Shown: positions 8,577 to 17,346 of the stretch, in pieces
How the letters are laid out: every line of letters starts with the position of its first letter
How positions within the stretch are numbered: the stretch's first letter is position 1
Source: Aridibacter sp965216195
GTDB taxonomy: Bacteria > Acidobacteriota > Blastocatellia > Pyrinomonadales > Pyrinomonadaceae
Direction of reading: 5' to 3'
NCBI GenBank assembly: GCA_965216195.1
Contig: OZ244151.1
Span: 868,001 to 932,000, forward strand
DNA length: 64,000 nucleotides
The notes under the pieces: model-generated
Told to the model about the DNA's origin: nothing
The model's database searches: none
The model's input: only the letters and a program-made list of their open reading frames with translations
Made by a program: the position numbers and the translations under genes

Positions 8577-8618
8577 GGAGCGTAAGCATCTTGCTTGCGA
8601 CGAACGCTTTTGCGTTCG
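8577..8618. repeat. Two adjacent hairpins, one related to the 901-992 repeat
   Basis: At 8577-8599 the segment GGAGCGTAAGCATCTTGCTTGCG matches the inverted form of the 971-988 unit (GGAGCG, then an arm ending GCAT and a complementary TGC arm), with both arms changed together. Directly after it, 8601-8618 is a perfect 7-bp stem: CGAACGC, loop TTTT, GCGTTCG. A similar hairpin recurs at 31166-31182. The remaining bases up to 8733 hold no gene. Confidence 0.6.
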
Positions 8619-8733
8619 AAAAATTTCTAAGGTCTGAGCTTGGCGCGTGATAAAAATACGGTTCGAACGTTGATCTAGTGCTAATGCACTTAACACAAGC
8701 GGGGACGCTTAAGCTCCAGCCGATTGATAACAA

Positions 8734-10107
8734 ATGGAAACAAGACGAGAAACAGTTCTACAACAAGCGATTGATCATTACCATTCGCTGATGGAAGACG
8801 AGGAATTGACGCAATCATCATTAAACGCTCTTAATGAAGCCTTAGTGGAAGCGCGTATGATTTTTGGTGGAAGGCGTTTGGCTCCGTATCTGCGTCCGGA
8901 TTTTGTTCTCGAGTCAGACTGGAAGCGTATAACGGTGATCTGCGAAACGATTTTTAGCACTCTCCAAAAGGCGAAAGATGCCGCTGTTGAGTCTGATGAG
9001 TTGCTTGACGAGCTTGGAGTTACAGCGGTTGAGCGTGACCTCGTTTTGATCGATCCCGGCTATGATCAAGCTTGTCCGACGGCTCGGCTTGATTCGTTTT
9101 TGACGGATGATTCTTATTCCTATGTCGAGCTCAACGGTGAAAGCCCGGCGGGAATAGCGTTTTCGGATTCTTCGAGGGATATTTTTATGGAACTCCCTCT
9201 GATGAAAAAGTTTCGGGAAACGTACGAAGTTGTTGGGCTCGAAGGACGCCAAAGATTACTAGATACGCTTCTCGCTTGCTACGAAGAGTTTTCCGGTGGC
9301 AACCCGAAAAAGGATCCCACGATTGCGATTGTTGATCTCAAAGATTTGCCAACGGTAGAAGAATTTAAGCTTTGTAAAGAGTATTTCGAGTCCCACGGAT
9401 ATAAATCGATTATTTGCTCACCCGATGAACTGGAGTTTTCAGATGGACGTCTTAAATGCGGCGATGACGAAATCGATATAGTTTACAGGCGCCTACTCGT
9501 TCGCGAATATCTGCCGATAGTTGATGAATGCCCGGCGCTGCTTGATGCTTACCGCGCCGGTGCTGTTTGCGTTGCAAATAACTATCGCGGACTGATTTTG
9601 CACAAAAAGGCCATGTTTGCCGTTTTGACCAACGAAAAATACGCTCACCTTTTTAACGAGGATGAGCTCGCTGCGATCAAAGAGCACGTTCCCTGGACGC
9701 GGAATTTTCGAGACGAAAAAACGGAGTATTACGGCGAAGAAATCGACCTGATCGAATGGACGCGTGAAAACGCCAACAAATTAGTGTTAAAGCCGAATGA
9801 TGACTACGGTGGACACGGAATTTATATAGGTTGGGCATCGAGCGAGGAGGAATGGGATCAGGCGATCAAAAACGCGTTGGAAACTGGTGATTACCTTGTT
9901 CAGGAACGCGTGCAAACTTCAAAAGAGCTGTTTCCATACGTCCACGATGATGGAAAGATCGAAATGTTGGAGCAAATGGTCGATCTAGATCCGTTGCTTT
10001 TTATGGGCAAAGTTGGTTCGGCGTTTACAAGGCTTTCAACGACCGAACTCGCAAATGTTTCGTCCGGCGGCGGAATGGTACCGACGTTGATTTTGAAGGG
10101 GAAGTAG
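8734..10107 (+). CDS. Circularly permuted ATP-grasp family protein
   Basis: The 457-residue protein resembles the circularly permuted ATP-grasp group (relatives of glutathionylspermidine synthase-type ligases). Supporting stretches: RLDSFLTDDSYSYVELNGES at about 119-138, a nucleotide-binding KPNDDYGGHGIYIGW near 350, and a C-terminal SSGGGMVPTLIL where the glycine-rich loop lies in permuted members. Such enzymes form carboxylate-amine bonds through an acyl-phosphate, often in small-peptide or modified-peptide synthesis. The usual alpha-E partner is not adjacent, so the substrate is unknown. It is transcribed alone. Confidence 0.8.
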   Translation: METRRETVLQQAIDHYHSLMEDEELTQSSLNALNEALVEARMIFGGRRLAPYLRPDFVLESDWKRITVICETIFSTLQKAKDAAVESDELLDELGVTAVERDLVLIDPGYDQACPTARLDSFLTDDSYSYVELNGESPAGIAFSDSSRDIFMELPLMKKFRETYEVVGLEGRQRLLDTLLACYEEFSGGNPKKDPTIAIVDLKDLPTVEEFKLCKEYFESHGYKSIICSPDELEFSDGRLKCGDDEIDIVYRRLLVREYLPIVDECPALLDAYRAGAVCVANNYRGLILHKKAMFAVLTNEKYAHLFNEDELAAIKEHVPWTRNFRDEKTEYYGEEIDLIEWTRENANKLVLKPNDDYGGHGIYIGWASSEEEWDQAIKNALETGDYLVQERVQTSKELFPYVHDDGKIEMLEQMVDLDPLLFMGKVGSAFTRLSTTELANVSSGGGMVPTLILKGK

Positions 10108-10223
10108 GGATTGCCCACGAAAGACACGAAATTTGCGAAAAAAAGAAGAAATTAAGGGTGGGTTCTGTGCCTGCCTTTTTTTCAGCGTACTAACATTTCT
10201 CCAGTTCAAAGCATCTTATCAGT

Positions 10224-10730
10224 ATGAAAAAGTATTATCTCAGACTACGTGTATTTTTGATGACGTTTGCGTTTGGACTAGCTAACTTTCATTTTATTGA
10301 CGGATTCTTAATAAGTAAACAACACGAAGTTACCGTGGATCTACCGAGTGCAAGTGAAGAAGTCTTGGTAGTTTCATTTGCCACCGAGGAAAACGGCTTT
10401 TTCCCATATGCCCATGGCTGTGGAGGTGTGTTTAAAGATGGGGGGCAGGGATCTTCAACTGTTTATGAAACGGAAAAATTTCGGAAAGTGTCGGTAGATA
10501 ATATTAGTTACCCAAATGAGAAAAAAGCCGTAAAAGCATTTAAATTGCGCCTTAAAGATGTTGGTGAAGTATTGGTTTACTCAGAAAAACGAATCGTTAT
10601 CAGGTATGAACTCGAAAAAATGGAGAGAGTTGAAATTACTAAATTCATCGGTGATGCCTCGATTAATATCATTACTGCACCTGATTTGGAACTCGCTCTA
10701 AAGTTTGAAAAATGGCTAGACAAAAACTAG
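10224..10730 (+). CDS. Hypothetical membrane-anchored protein
   Basis: A 168-residue protein starting MKKYYLRLRVFLMTFAFGLANFHF, a basic tail followed by one hydrophobic segment that acts as a signal anchor or uncleaved signal peptide. The remainder is a soluble exported domain with two glycine-rich patches (HGCGGVFKDGGQG near 72-84). No family is recognised. Its base use is more AT-rich than its neighbours, and it lies alone between two unrelated genes. Confidence 0.7.
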   Translation: MKKYYLRLRVFLMTFAFGLANFHFIDGFLISKQHEVTVDLPSASEEVLVVSFATEENGFFPYAHGCGGVFKDGGQGSSTVYETEKFRKVSVDNISYPNEKKAVKAFKLRLKDVGEVLVYSEKRIVIRYELEKMERVEITKFIGDASINIITAPDLELALKFEKWLDKN

Positions 10731-10844
10731 CTAGTTAAAATTGAGTTTTAATTTCGCATTGTGCTTTTTAGCTGGCACAATACATACCTCTAAATATTTA
10801 CACGCTGGATTTTGTTCTCGAAACACTTCTTGTAGAATGTCTGC

Positions 10845-12464
10845 GTGACAAAAACCAAACAAAAAACAAGACTCCGTGAACTAACCGATGAGTTTTTAAA
10901 GCTTGAAGCAAAGCTCAAGCTCGGCGGTGGCGAAGCGAAGATCGAAAAGACTCACGCGAAGGGGAAGTTAACCGCTCGAGAACGCCTCGGGTTGCTCTTC
11001 GATAAAAATTCCTATCAACAAGAGATCGGTTTGCTCGTTGCTTACGACGAGTACGAGGGAAAGGCTCCGGCCGCGGCTGTCGTTACCTCGATCGGGATGG
11101 TGAATGGACGTGAATGCGTTGTGGTTGCAAATGACGCAACGATCAAAGCGGGGGCATGGTATCCCGAAACGATCAAGAAAATTTTGCGCGCGCAGGAAGT
11201 CGCGATGCGCTCGCGGGTTCCGATAGTTTATTTGGTGGATTCAGCTGGTGTGAATTTGCCTTATCAGGGAGGCGTTTTCCCGGGGCAATATGGCGCGGCA
11301 CGGATTTTTTATTACAACTCGATTATGCGGCGTTATCTGAAGGTGCCGCAGATTTCGGCAGTGATGGGAATGTGTGTGGCGGGCGGTGCGTATCTTCCGG
11401 CGCTTTCTGATGTGATCTTGATGGTCGAGGGAACCTCGTTTATGGGGCTCGGCGGGGCGAACCTAGTAAAAGGCGCAACCGGTCAAACTATTGATAACGA
11501 AACACTTGGCGGCGCGTTTACTCATAATGCCGTTTCGGGTGTGGCTCATTTTCGAACGGCAAATGAAGAGGATTGCATCGACAAGATCCGGGAGCTGGTT
11601 TCTGAGCTACCGAATAAACACAAAACAAAAGTTTCGATAACGGAAGCGGAAAAACCAAAACACAAACCCGAAAAACTCTACGAAGTTTTGCCGAAAGATC
11701 ATCGCCAGCCTTACAAAATGCGTGATGTTTTAGGCTGCATTTTGGATGAAGGTCACATAGATGAGTTCCAGGCAGATTATGCAAAAGAGATGATTTGCGG
11801 GACGGCCCGAATTCGCGGAATTCAGGTTGGGATTATTGCGAACCATCGCGGGATGGTAACGCGCAAAAACAAACCTCCAAAATTTGGCGGAATCGTCTAC
11901 ACCGAGTCGGCAGAAAAAACTGCGTACTTCATCGAAAATTGCAATCGTCATTCGACGCCGATTTTGTTTGTTCAGGATGTTTCCGGATTTATGGTTGGGG
12001 CAGACGCGGAGCATTCGGGGATAATCCGCGCGGGTGCGAGGTTTGTTGAAGCGATGGCGACGGCGACTGTTCCAAAATTGGTTCTAACGATTAATCATGC
12101 GTCGGGAGCTGGTTATTATGCAATGGCGGGGCAGGGTTTTGATCCCGATTTTATTTTTTCGCTTCCGACCGGACGCATGGGCGTGATGGAAGGCGATTCC
12201 GCTGTGCAGGCGGTTTACGGTACGATGCTCGACCGCATGAAAAAGGAAGGGAAGGAGCCTGACGAGGATATGCTCGCAGAAATGGAAGCCGTTCGTGAGA
12301 CCTATGATAAGGAACTCGATACAAAATATGCAGCGGCTCGAGGATTTGTTGATGCGATCGTCGTTCCTGAGGATTTACGTAATGCACTTCAGCTTGCACT
12401 CCAAACAGCCCTTAACACGGATAAGCCTCACTTAGGAGCGTTCGTACTGCCAAACGACATCTAG
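10845..12464 (+). CDS. Acyl-CoA carboxylase, carboxyltransferase (beta) subunit
   Basis: The 539-residue protein has the two crotonase-fold halves of biotin-dependent acyl-CoA carboxylases. It begins with the family's GKLTARERLGLLFD (residues 45-58). CoA and carboxybiotin loops appear as VMGMCVAGGAYLPALSD (near 174-190) in the first half and HASGAGYYAMAGQGFDPD in the second. VDSAGVNLPYQGGVFP resembles methylcrotonyl-CoA carboxylase more than propionyl-CoA carboxylase, but substrate cannot be fixed from sequence alone. It uses a GTG start. No biotin carboxylase or carrier gene is adjacent, so the partner is encoded elsewhere. Confidence 0.88.
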   Translation: MTKTKQKTRLRELTDEFLKLEAKLKLGGGEAKIEKTHAKGKLTARERLGLLFDKNSYQQEIGLLVAYDEYEGKAPAAAVVTSIGMVNGRECVVVANDATIKAGAWYPETIKKILRAQEVAMRSRVPIVYLVDSAGVNLPYQGGVFPGQYGAARIFYYNSIMRRYLKVPQISAVMGMCVAGGAYLPALSDVILMVEGTSFMGLGGANLVKGATGQTIDNETLGGAFTHNAVSGVAHFRTANEEDCIDKIRELVSELPNKHKTKVSITEAEKPKHKPEKLYEVLPKDHRQPYKMRDVLGCILDEGHIDEFQADYAKEMICGTARIRGIQVGIIANHRGMVTRKNKPPKFGGIVYTESAEKTAYFIENCNRHSTPILFVQDVSGFMVGADAEHSGIIRAGARFVEAMATATVPKLVLTINHASGAGYYAMAGQGFDPDFIFSLPTGRMGVMEGDSAVQAVYGTMLDRMKKEGKEPDEDMLAEMEAVRETYDKELDTKYAAARGFVDAIVVPEDLRNALQLALQTALNTDKPHLGAFVLPNDI

Positions 12465-12478
12465 AATCGTATGGAAAG

Positions 12479-13054
12479 CTATTTCTCGGCGCTTTCTTCC
12501 AGATTTTGTCTTACGCAGCCTGCGTATGTTTCGGGCATTTTCGCCCGTAGCGTTTTCCATTCCGCAAGACTACTAAACTTTCTATATTTTGGGCGCTGAT
12601 TTAAAAAATAAACGGTCGTAATGATTTCATTTTTATCGTCAAACAAAACCGTTATGCCAATTTCTCCAAACGCGAGATTATCTTGATTCAACGAATAACT
12701 CTCAAAATCGTTGAAGTAACCTTCCTGGAGGAATTTATTTTCAGGTCTTTTTAGTACATTTTCATTGCGAAACTGTAAATAACGAATTACGATTGCTTTA
12801 TCATCTTCAAATTCTCCCGGCAGCGATTTATCCACTCTGATATTTGCAAAAAAATCCGGAACGTCGTACTTAACCATTACACGGTATCCGTCACTTCTGG
12901 ATACTTTTTCGTAAATCTTACCATCGTCTGTAAGTATTAATTTGTAAGGTTTTTTTGTCGTCAGGTAAGACGCGTTGTCGCCATGCCTTCCTGTTAGTCT
13001 AACTGCAAACATTATTCGTTTCTTTTGCATTCTATGGACGTGTGAGATTTTCAT
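12479..13054 (-). CDS. Hypothetical protein, possibly the body of a split exported protein
   Basis: A 191-residue protein of unknown function, beta-rich, with no signal peptide of its own. Its ATG overlaps the TGA of the preceding 64-residue gene by ATGA (13051-13054). That upstream product is little more than a signal peptide, so the two may be one exported protein split by a frameshift, or a translationally coupled pair. Nothing in the sequence suggests enzymatic motifs. It ends 14 bases from the convergent carboxyltransferase gene. Confidence 0.65.
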   Translation of the reverse strand: MKISHVHRMQKKRIMFAVRLTGRHGDNASYLTTKKPYKLILTDDGKIYEKVSRSDGYRVMVKYDVPDFFANIRVDKSLPGEFEDDKAIVIRYLQFRNENVLKRPENKFLQEGYFNDFESYSLNQDNLAFGEIGITVLFDDKNEIITTVYFLNQRPKYRKFSSLAEWKTLRAKMPETYAGCVRQNLEESAEK

Positions 13055-13245
13055 ACCATCCTGAAATTGCAGCTAGTGTAAGCTTTTAGGCTCGATTCAA
13101 TTTGCTCATGATTGGCTTTTCTCTGAGCCTTAAGACGTTTTCTGTCATCCTTTGTAAGTTGAGCCTGAGCCTGGGCATTTGCTAAGAAACCCAACAAGAT
13201 GATTCCAAACAAGAAAAATTTAGTTAAAACCTTCATAATCCGCAT
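13051..13245 (-). CDS. Short signal-peptide protein, possibly the N-terminal part of the next gene
   Basis: Sixty-four residues: a classical signal peptide (VLTKFFLFGIILLGFLANAQA) followed by a charged helix DDRKRLKAQRKANHEQI and a short tail SCNFRMV. A 30-40-residue mature peptide would be unusual for a free-standing exported protein. With the ATGA overlap to the next gene this suggests either a frameshifted N-terminus or a tiny secreted peptide. Confidence 0.55.
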   Translation of the reverse strand: MRIMKVLTKFFLFGIILLGFLANAQAQAQLTKDDRKRLKAQRKANHEQIESSLKAYTSCNFRMV

Positions 13246-13295
13246 CTGGAAGAAACGATAAAAGACTAGACCAATCTGAGGTGCTTTTCAAAGAG

Positions 13296-14012
13296 TTATG
13301 TAGCCTTCTTCAATTCCTTACTCAATTTCTTTGAAATACCGCGCGCAAGATTTTTTGCCAACGATCCCCAGGAGGAAGTTTCGCCCGCGAGAATTACCGT
13401 TCCGCTCTTGCCATCGTAGATTCGGTAGACGTAGCGGTGAGTGATCCAAGATAGTGAAACATAACCGATTTCAACATATAGATCAGCATTGTCTTTGTAT
13501 CGCACTATTGTGAGATTCAGTTTCTTCCAATCTTTGCGCTTTAAAAGCTCTTTTTCGAGCGCCTGTCGCGCAGGATGAACAGAGGATTTTTTTAGTGCGA
13601 TAGTTTTCGCATTTTTGAGTGCCTCGGCTTTGCTTAAAACAATTCTTGCGGGTTGGTTGAACGGGGAAATGTAACCGGGGTTTGAGCTCACCCTTGGAGG
13701 ATTATCCGAATCCGAGTATCCGGGAACTGAGGAGGTGTCTGAATCGGAGCGCTTTTTTGACTGCGTTCGATCCATCATTATCTCGATCACGCGATCGGTC
13801 ACACCAGCCTTTTTTAAATCTATCAAATCGTCAGCTCTCAGGGTAAATTTCACGTCAGAGTTTTTGATCTTTCGAATTATCAAGTTCTCGCTTAAACCGG
13901 CGCGGGTAAGACGCAAAACCTCATTGTTTGTAATGGTTTCGGGCTGAGCGAAAACGGTGACGCATAAAGTGATAGTCACAAAAACGAAGCAAAAACTTTT
14001 TCCAAATCTCAT
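13296..14012 (-). CDS. Exported protein with acidobacterial 'AGLSE' repeat motif
   Basis: A 238-residue protein with a signal peptide ending near VFAQ. Residues about 28-72 carry a motif I associate with many acidobacterial secreted proteins: NEVLRLTRAGLSENLIIRKI followed by LIDLKKAGVTDRVIEIMM. A Ser/Pro-rich linker follows, then a ~110-residue alpha/beta domain beginning near VLSKAEALKNAKTIAL. Function is unknown. It overlaps the upstream gene by four bases (ATGA), so the pair is translationally coupled. Confidence 0.75.
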   Translation of the reverse strand: MRFGKSFCFVFVTITLCVTVFAQPETITNNEVLRLTRAGLSENLIIRKIKNSDVKFTLRADDLIDLKKAGVTDRVIEIMMDRTQSKKRSDSDTSSVPGYSDSDNPPRVSSNPGYISPFNQPARIVLSKAEALKNAKTIALKKSSVHPARQALEKELLKRKDWKKLNLTIVRYKDNADLYVEIGYVSLSWITHRYVYRIYDGKSGTVILAGETSSWGSLAKNLARGISKKLSKELKKAT

Positions 14013-14512
14013 TTTTCTTCTCCCATGGGTTCAACGGTTATTCCTGCTTTTGTTTCAAGCGTCGGGATAAACATCTTTCTAGTCTTTTTGTTGAGTTTCA
14101 AAACTACAAATTCCTCCTCTGTCCGAATTGTTACCCAATGCATGCGGTGTTTTGAAAAACCAAGGGGTAGCGCGACGAGAACAAGCGGCGGGAAAACAAA
14201 TGATGCTGCGCCAAGACCTAGTCCCGATTTCCAGCGAGGCCTCTTCGAGTATGAATATTCAGCGTGTTTTATTTCAGAATATTTTAATGATTTATCAAAC
14301 AGGTTCTTTGTCGAACGGATTCTCAGCGAATCGACTGCAAACGTGACAATTGCCGGTTTTTGCTTAAATTTATCGCCGTTTTGAACGAGCAGCTTGATTT
14401 TGTTAAACGTCGGAGCTTTCGGTTTCGCCTGAAGATAAACACTAAGCGGAAGAGCAAGCAGCGCTAGCGCGGATAGAAGGGTGATCACCTTTCTCTTATA
14501 AATGTTGAGCAT
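14009..14512 (-). CDS. Hypothetical exported or membrane protein
   Basis: A 167-residue protein with an N-terminal hydrophobic segment (VITLLSALALLALPLSVYLQA) acting as a signal peptide or anchor, and a second hydrophobic stretch, FVFPPLVLVALPLGF, in the middle. The flanking regions read as short beta strands, including the WVTIRTEEEFVVLKL stretch. I recognise no family. Its stop overlaps the start of the next gene by ATGA, making a two-gene unit. Confidence 0.68.
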   Translation of the reverse strand: MLNIYKRKVITLLSALALLALPLSVYLQAKPKAPTFNKIKLLVQNGDKFKQKPAIVTFAVDSLRIRSTKNLFDKSLKYSEIKHAEYSYSKRPRWKSGLGLGAASFVFPPLVLVALPLGFSKHRMHWVTIRTEEEFVVLKLNKKTRKMFIPTLETKAGITVEPMGEEK

Positions 14513-14581
14513 GATAGAGGGAGGGTAAATCAGAAATCGGCTAAAAGCGCTGCGATTGTGATACTTTTGAGACTGTCACAC

Positions 14582-17305
14582 CTATCCGACGATTTCTTCA
14601 AATGCTTTTCGCACGTTCAAACGGTGAGAAGTGAGTTTTTCAAGAAGTTCAGCAGCTTTAGCGACCTTCGTGCGTTTCGCGATAGTTTCAAGAGCGTTTT
14701 TGTTTCCAAGCGGTAAAAGGGTAGAGCGTCCCACCGTTAGACGCAGTTCGTGATCGAGCCTGCTCAAAAACTCATAACCGTTTGCGAAATGTTCAAACTG
14801 TGATGCCGTCAGCGAATCGTTTGCCGTGAGCTTTTTAAGCGAATTCAACGTGTGGCGGTTTTCGTCATCGTCCGGAATATTGTCCCTTAGCTGCAGATAT
14901 CGAATCGCAAAGTAGATATCTTGCAAGCCCCCTTCGCCAAACTTAATATCGATCTCCTTTCCGCGTCTGCTTTTCGATTTTTCCCGTGCGAGGCGGTGTC
15001 TGATTCTCCAGGTTTCTTTGCGGAGATTTTCGACATCGATTTTCGTAGCCCCTTTGTGAATCGCTACTCGACACTCGCGTTCGGTTTCAACCGCTAGCTT
15101 GCTTCCGACACCTCTGAGTTTTACGTAGGCGAGCCATTCCCATATTGCGGCGCGGGTTTCGAGATAGTTAACCAACGCGTTTTTACCAATCGCTGCAGCG
15201 CCATTTTTCCCATCCGGGCGAAGCCTGAGATCGACCCGATAAAGCGATCCCTCTCGCGTCAGACTTGAAAGAACCGTTACAAAAATCTCCGCCGCTTTTG
15301 AGTAAAACTGCGTGTGCGTAAGACGTTTTACAGGAGGGGTTTTTTCGTCGTCAAATAATAAAACCAAGTCTAAATCCGAGCCGTAGTCCATTCCCTGTCC
15401 GCCGAGCTTGCCCAAACCAAGGATGCCCAGCGAGAAATTTTCTAGTTCACCAAATTCTTTTTCGAGCCTTTCCTTTGTGACCATGATCGCCGTATCAATA
15501 CAGGCCTCAGCGAGATCTGTCTGGAATGTTTTTACTTCGTGAAAGCCTTTTTTCTCAAAAACGTCAGATGCCGCAATTTCAATAATATAGCGAGCCCAAA
15601 GCTTTCGAAGCGCCGCTAGCTGCCCGGAAAAGGAATCCACTTCTCGAAGCGCCTTTCTCAAACTCGAACGATAATCGGTTTCTACAAAATCTTGCGAAAG
15701 TGTTGGGATTACGGAGGTTAGCTGAGGATTTGCGGCGAGCATCTCGGCAAAGGGCGGGGTGATTTCTGAGAGGAGTTTGATTGCCTCAAGTTTCTCGTCC
15801 GTAAGATTGCTATCCGTCTCCGATTTGTGTAAAGACGAAATAATCGGAGCAAGTTTTTTCTCGGCGGATTCCGCGTGAAAAACCTTCGGCTTCCGTGGTT
15901 CTTCGGTCGAATCCTGCTGCTCCTTTATATACTCCTCGCCAAAGATACGTTTAAAAATTTCGTTGACCGCATTGGTATGCCGTTCGAGCAGAGAATTAAA
16001 CTCGACAACGCTTTTTAAGCCGGCGCGACGAGCAACTATTTCGCGTTTTGAAATATCGTTAGATACGAGGTGGGTTTGAAGTCCATGTTCCATCTGCACA
16101 TTGTGTTCGATTCGCCGCAGAAAATCATAGGCTTCGAAAAGCTGTGTGAGTTCGTCCTCAGAAATATATTTACGGTCAGCCAGTCGCGACAGACTGATCA
16201 AAGTATGAGGAGCACGAAGCCACCTGTCCTTCCCGCCGAAGGCGAGCTGTAAAGCCTGGGCGATAAACTCGATTTCGCGAATTCCGCCCTTTCCGAGCTT
16301 GACGTCAAAACCCAGACGAGAAACTTTCTCAAAATCTATCTGCTCCTTTGATTTTCTAACGCTTAAAAGCGCGTTTTCCACCGTCTCATCTTCCGCAAAT
16401 ATGTTTGCCGAAACATCCTTAATGAAGGAAAGAAAAACTTCCTCGTCACCGGACGCTGCGCGCGATCTTATGAGCACCTGTTTTTCCCACATATGAGCTG
16501 TTTTTTGGTAGTAGGTGATGGCTTCTCCGAGAGAAATCGCAAGTGCGCCGACGCGTCCGTGTGGGCGGAGCCTCATATCAACCCGATATGCGGCGCCTTC
16601 GCCGGTTTGCTCACCGACAAGTTTGGCGATCATTTCCGCAAGCTTTACAAAATACTGTTTGTTGGTTTGCACTCCCCTCGAACCCTGCCCGGAGGTTGAG
16701 CCATTTTTTGAAAAGAGAAAAAGCAGATCTATGTCTGACGAATAATTCAGCTCCTTTGAACCGAGTTTTCCGAGCGCAACGACACAAAACAAGGCCCGCG
16801 TAGACCGACCTTTTTCATCGGTTTCGAGCGGAATGCCGTACTTCTTGTCGAGTTCGTTTTGAGCAATATTTAGTGCGTAGGTGAGAATCGCATCGGCGAG
16901 GTTTGATATTTCCTCGGTAATTTCGGTAATCGTACCGAGGCGCCGGATGTCTTTAAGATAGATTCTTATCAACTCTCGACGGCGAAAACGCGCAAGCAGC
17001 ACATGAGTTTCAAGCTGGGAATGCGTCAGAGCAAACCGCGCCAGTGATTCAAGTAGCTCTTCCTTTTCGCGAACTGCGGATGAATCACGTTCTCGGCTTA
17101 GCCACGTCACATAATTCGGATGTTGGAGAATCGTCGTGGCGAGAAGCGGGCTGTAGTTTGAAACGGTTAAGACGTCTGATAAAAGCCCTGCATTTTGATC
17201 GAGTTTTTTTGTTTGACCAGGATGTTTTTCGCTGAACTCGTTGAAAAAGCGCTTGGCGCCGGCAGGATCAGGAAGTTCGTTTATGAGTGATTCGATTTTT
17301 TCCAT
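14582..17305 (-). CDS. glnE: Bifunctional glutamine synthetase adenylyltransferase/deadenylylase GlnE
   Basis: The 907-residue protein has the two nucleotidyltransferase domains of GlnE. The N-terminal one shows VALGKLGSKELNYSSDIDLL near 184-203 and the C-terminal one shows LGLGKLGGQGMDYGSDLDLV. Each GS/YSSD-D metal-binding motif is followed by a GlnD/PII-uridylyltransferase-type helical domain. GlnE adds or removes AMP on glutamine synthetase to tune nitrogen assimilation. Both active sites look intact. Its start is 41 bases from the divergent pseudouridine synthase, so their promoters overlap. glnA and glnB are not in the window. Confidence 0.93.
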   Translation of the reverse strand: MEKIESLINELPDPAGAKRFFNEFSEKHPGQTKKLDQNAGLLSDVLTVSNYSPLLATTILQHPNYVTWLSRERDSSAVREKEELLESLARFALTHSQLETHVLLARFRRRELIRIYLKDIRRLGTITEITEEISNLADAILTYALNIAQNELDKKYGIPLETDEKGRSTRALFCVVALGKLGSKELNYSSDIDLLFLFSKNGSTSGQGSRGVQTNKQYFVKLAEMIAKLVGEQTGEGAAYRVDMRLRPHGRVGALAISLGEAITYYQKTAHMWEKQVLIRSRAASGDEEVFLSFIKDVSANIFAEDETVENALLSVRKSKEQIDFEKVSRLGFDVKLGKGGIREIEFIAQALQLAFGGKDRWLRAPHTLISLSRLADRKYISEDELTQLFEAYDFLRRIEHNVQMEHGLQTHLVSNDISKREIVARRAGLKSVVEFNSLLERHTNAVNEIFKRIFGEEYIKEQQDSTEEPRKPKVFHAESAEKKLAPIISSLHKSETDSNLTDEKLEAIKLLSEITPPFAEMLAANPQLTSVIPTLSQDFVETDYRSSLRKALREVDSFSGQLAALRKLWARYIIEIAASDVFEKKGFHEVKTFQTDLAEACIDTAIMVTKERLEKEFGELENFSLGILGLGKLGGQGMDYGSDLDLVLLFDDEKTPPVKRLTHTQFYSKAAEIFVTVLSSLTREGSLYRVDLRLRPDGKNGAAAIGKNALVNYLETRAAIWEWLAYVKLRGVGSKLAVETERECRVAIHKGATKIDVENLRKETWRIRHRLAREKSKSRRGKEIDIKFGEGGLQDIYFAIRYLQLRDNIPDDDENRHTLNSLKKLTANDSLTASQFEHFANGYEFLSRLDHELRLTVGRSTLLPLGNKNALETIAKRTKVAKAAELLEKLTSHRLNVRKAFEEIVG

Positions 17306-17346
17306 CTTGGTTTTTTACCGAGCTAATGATAAATCTTAAATGAAAA

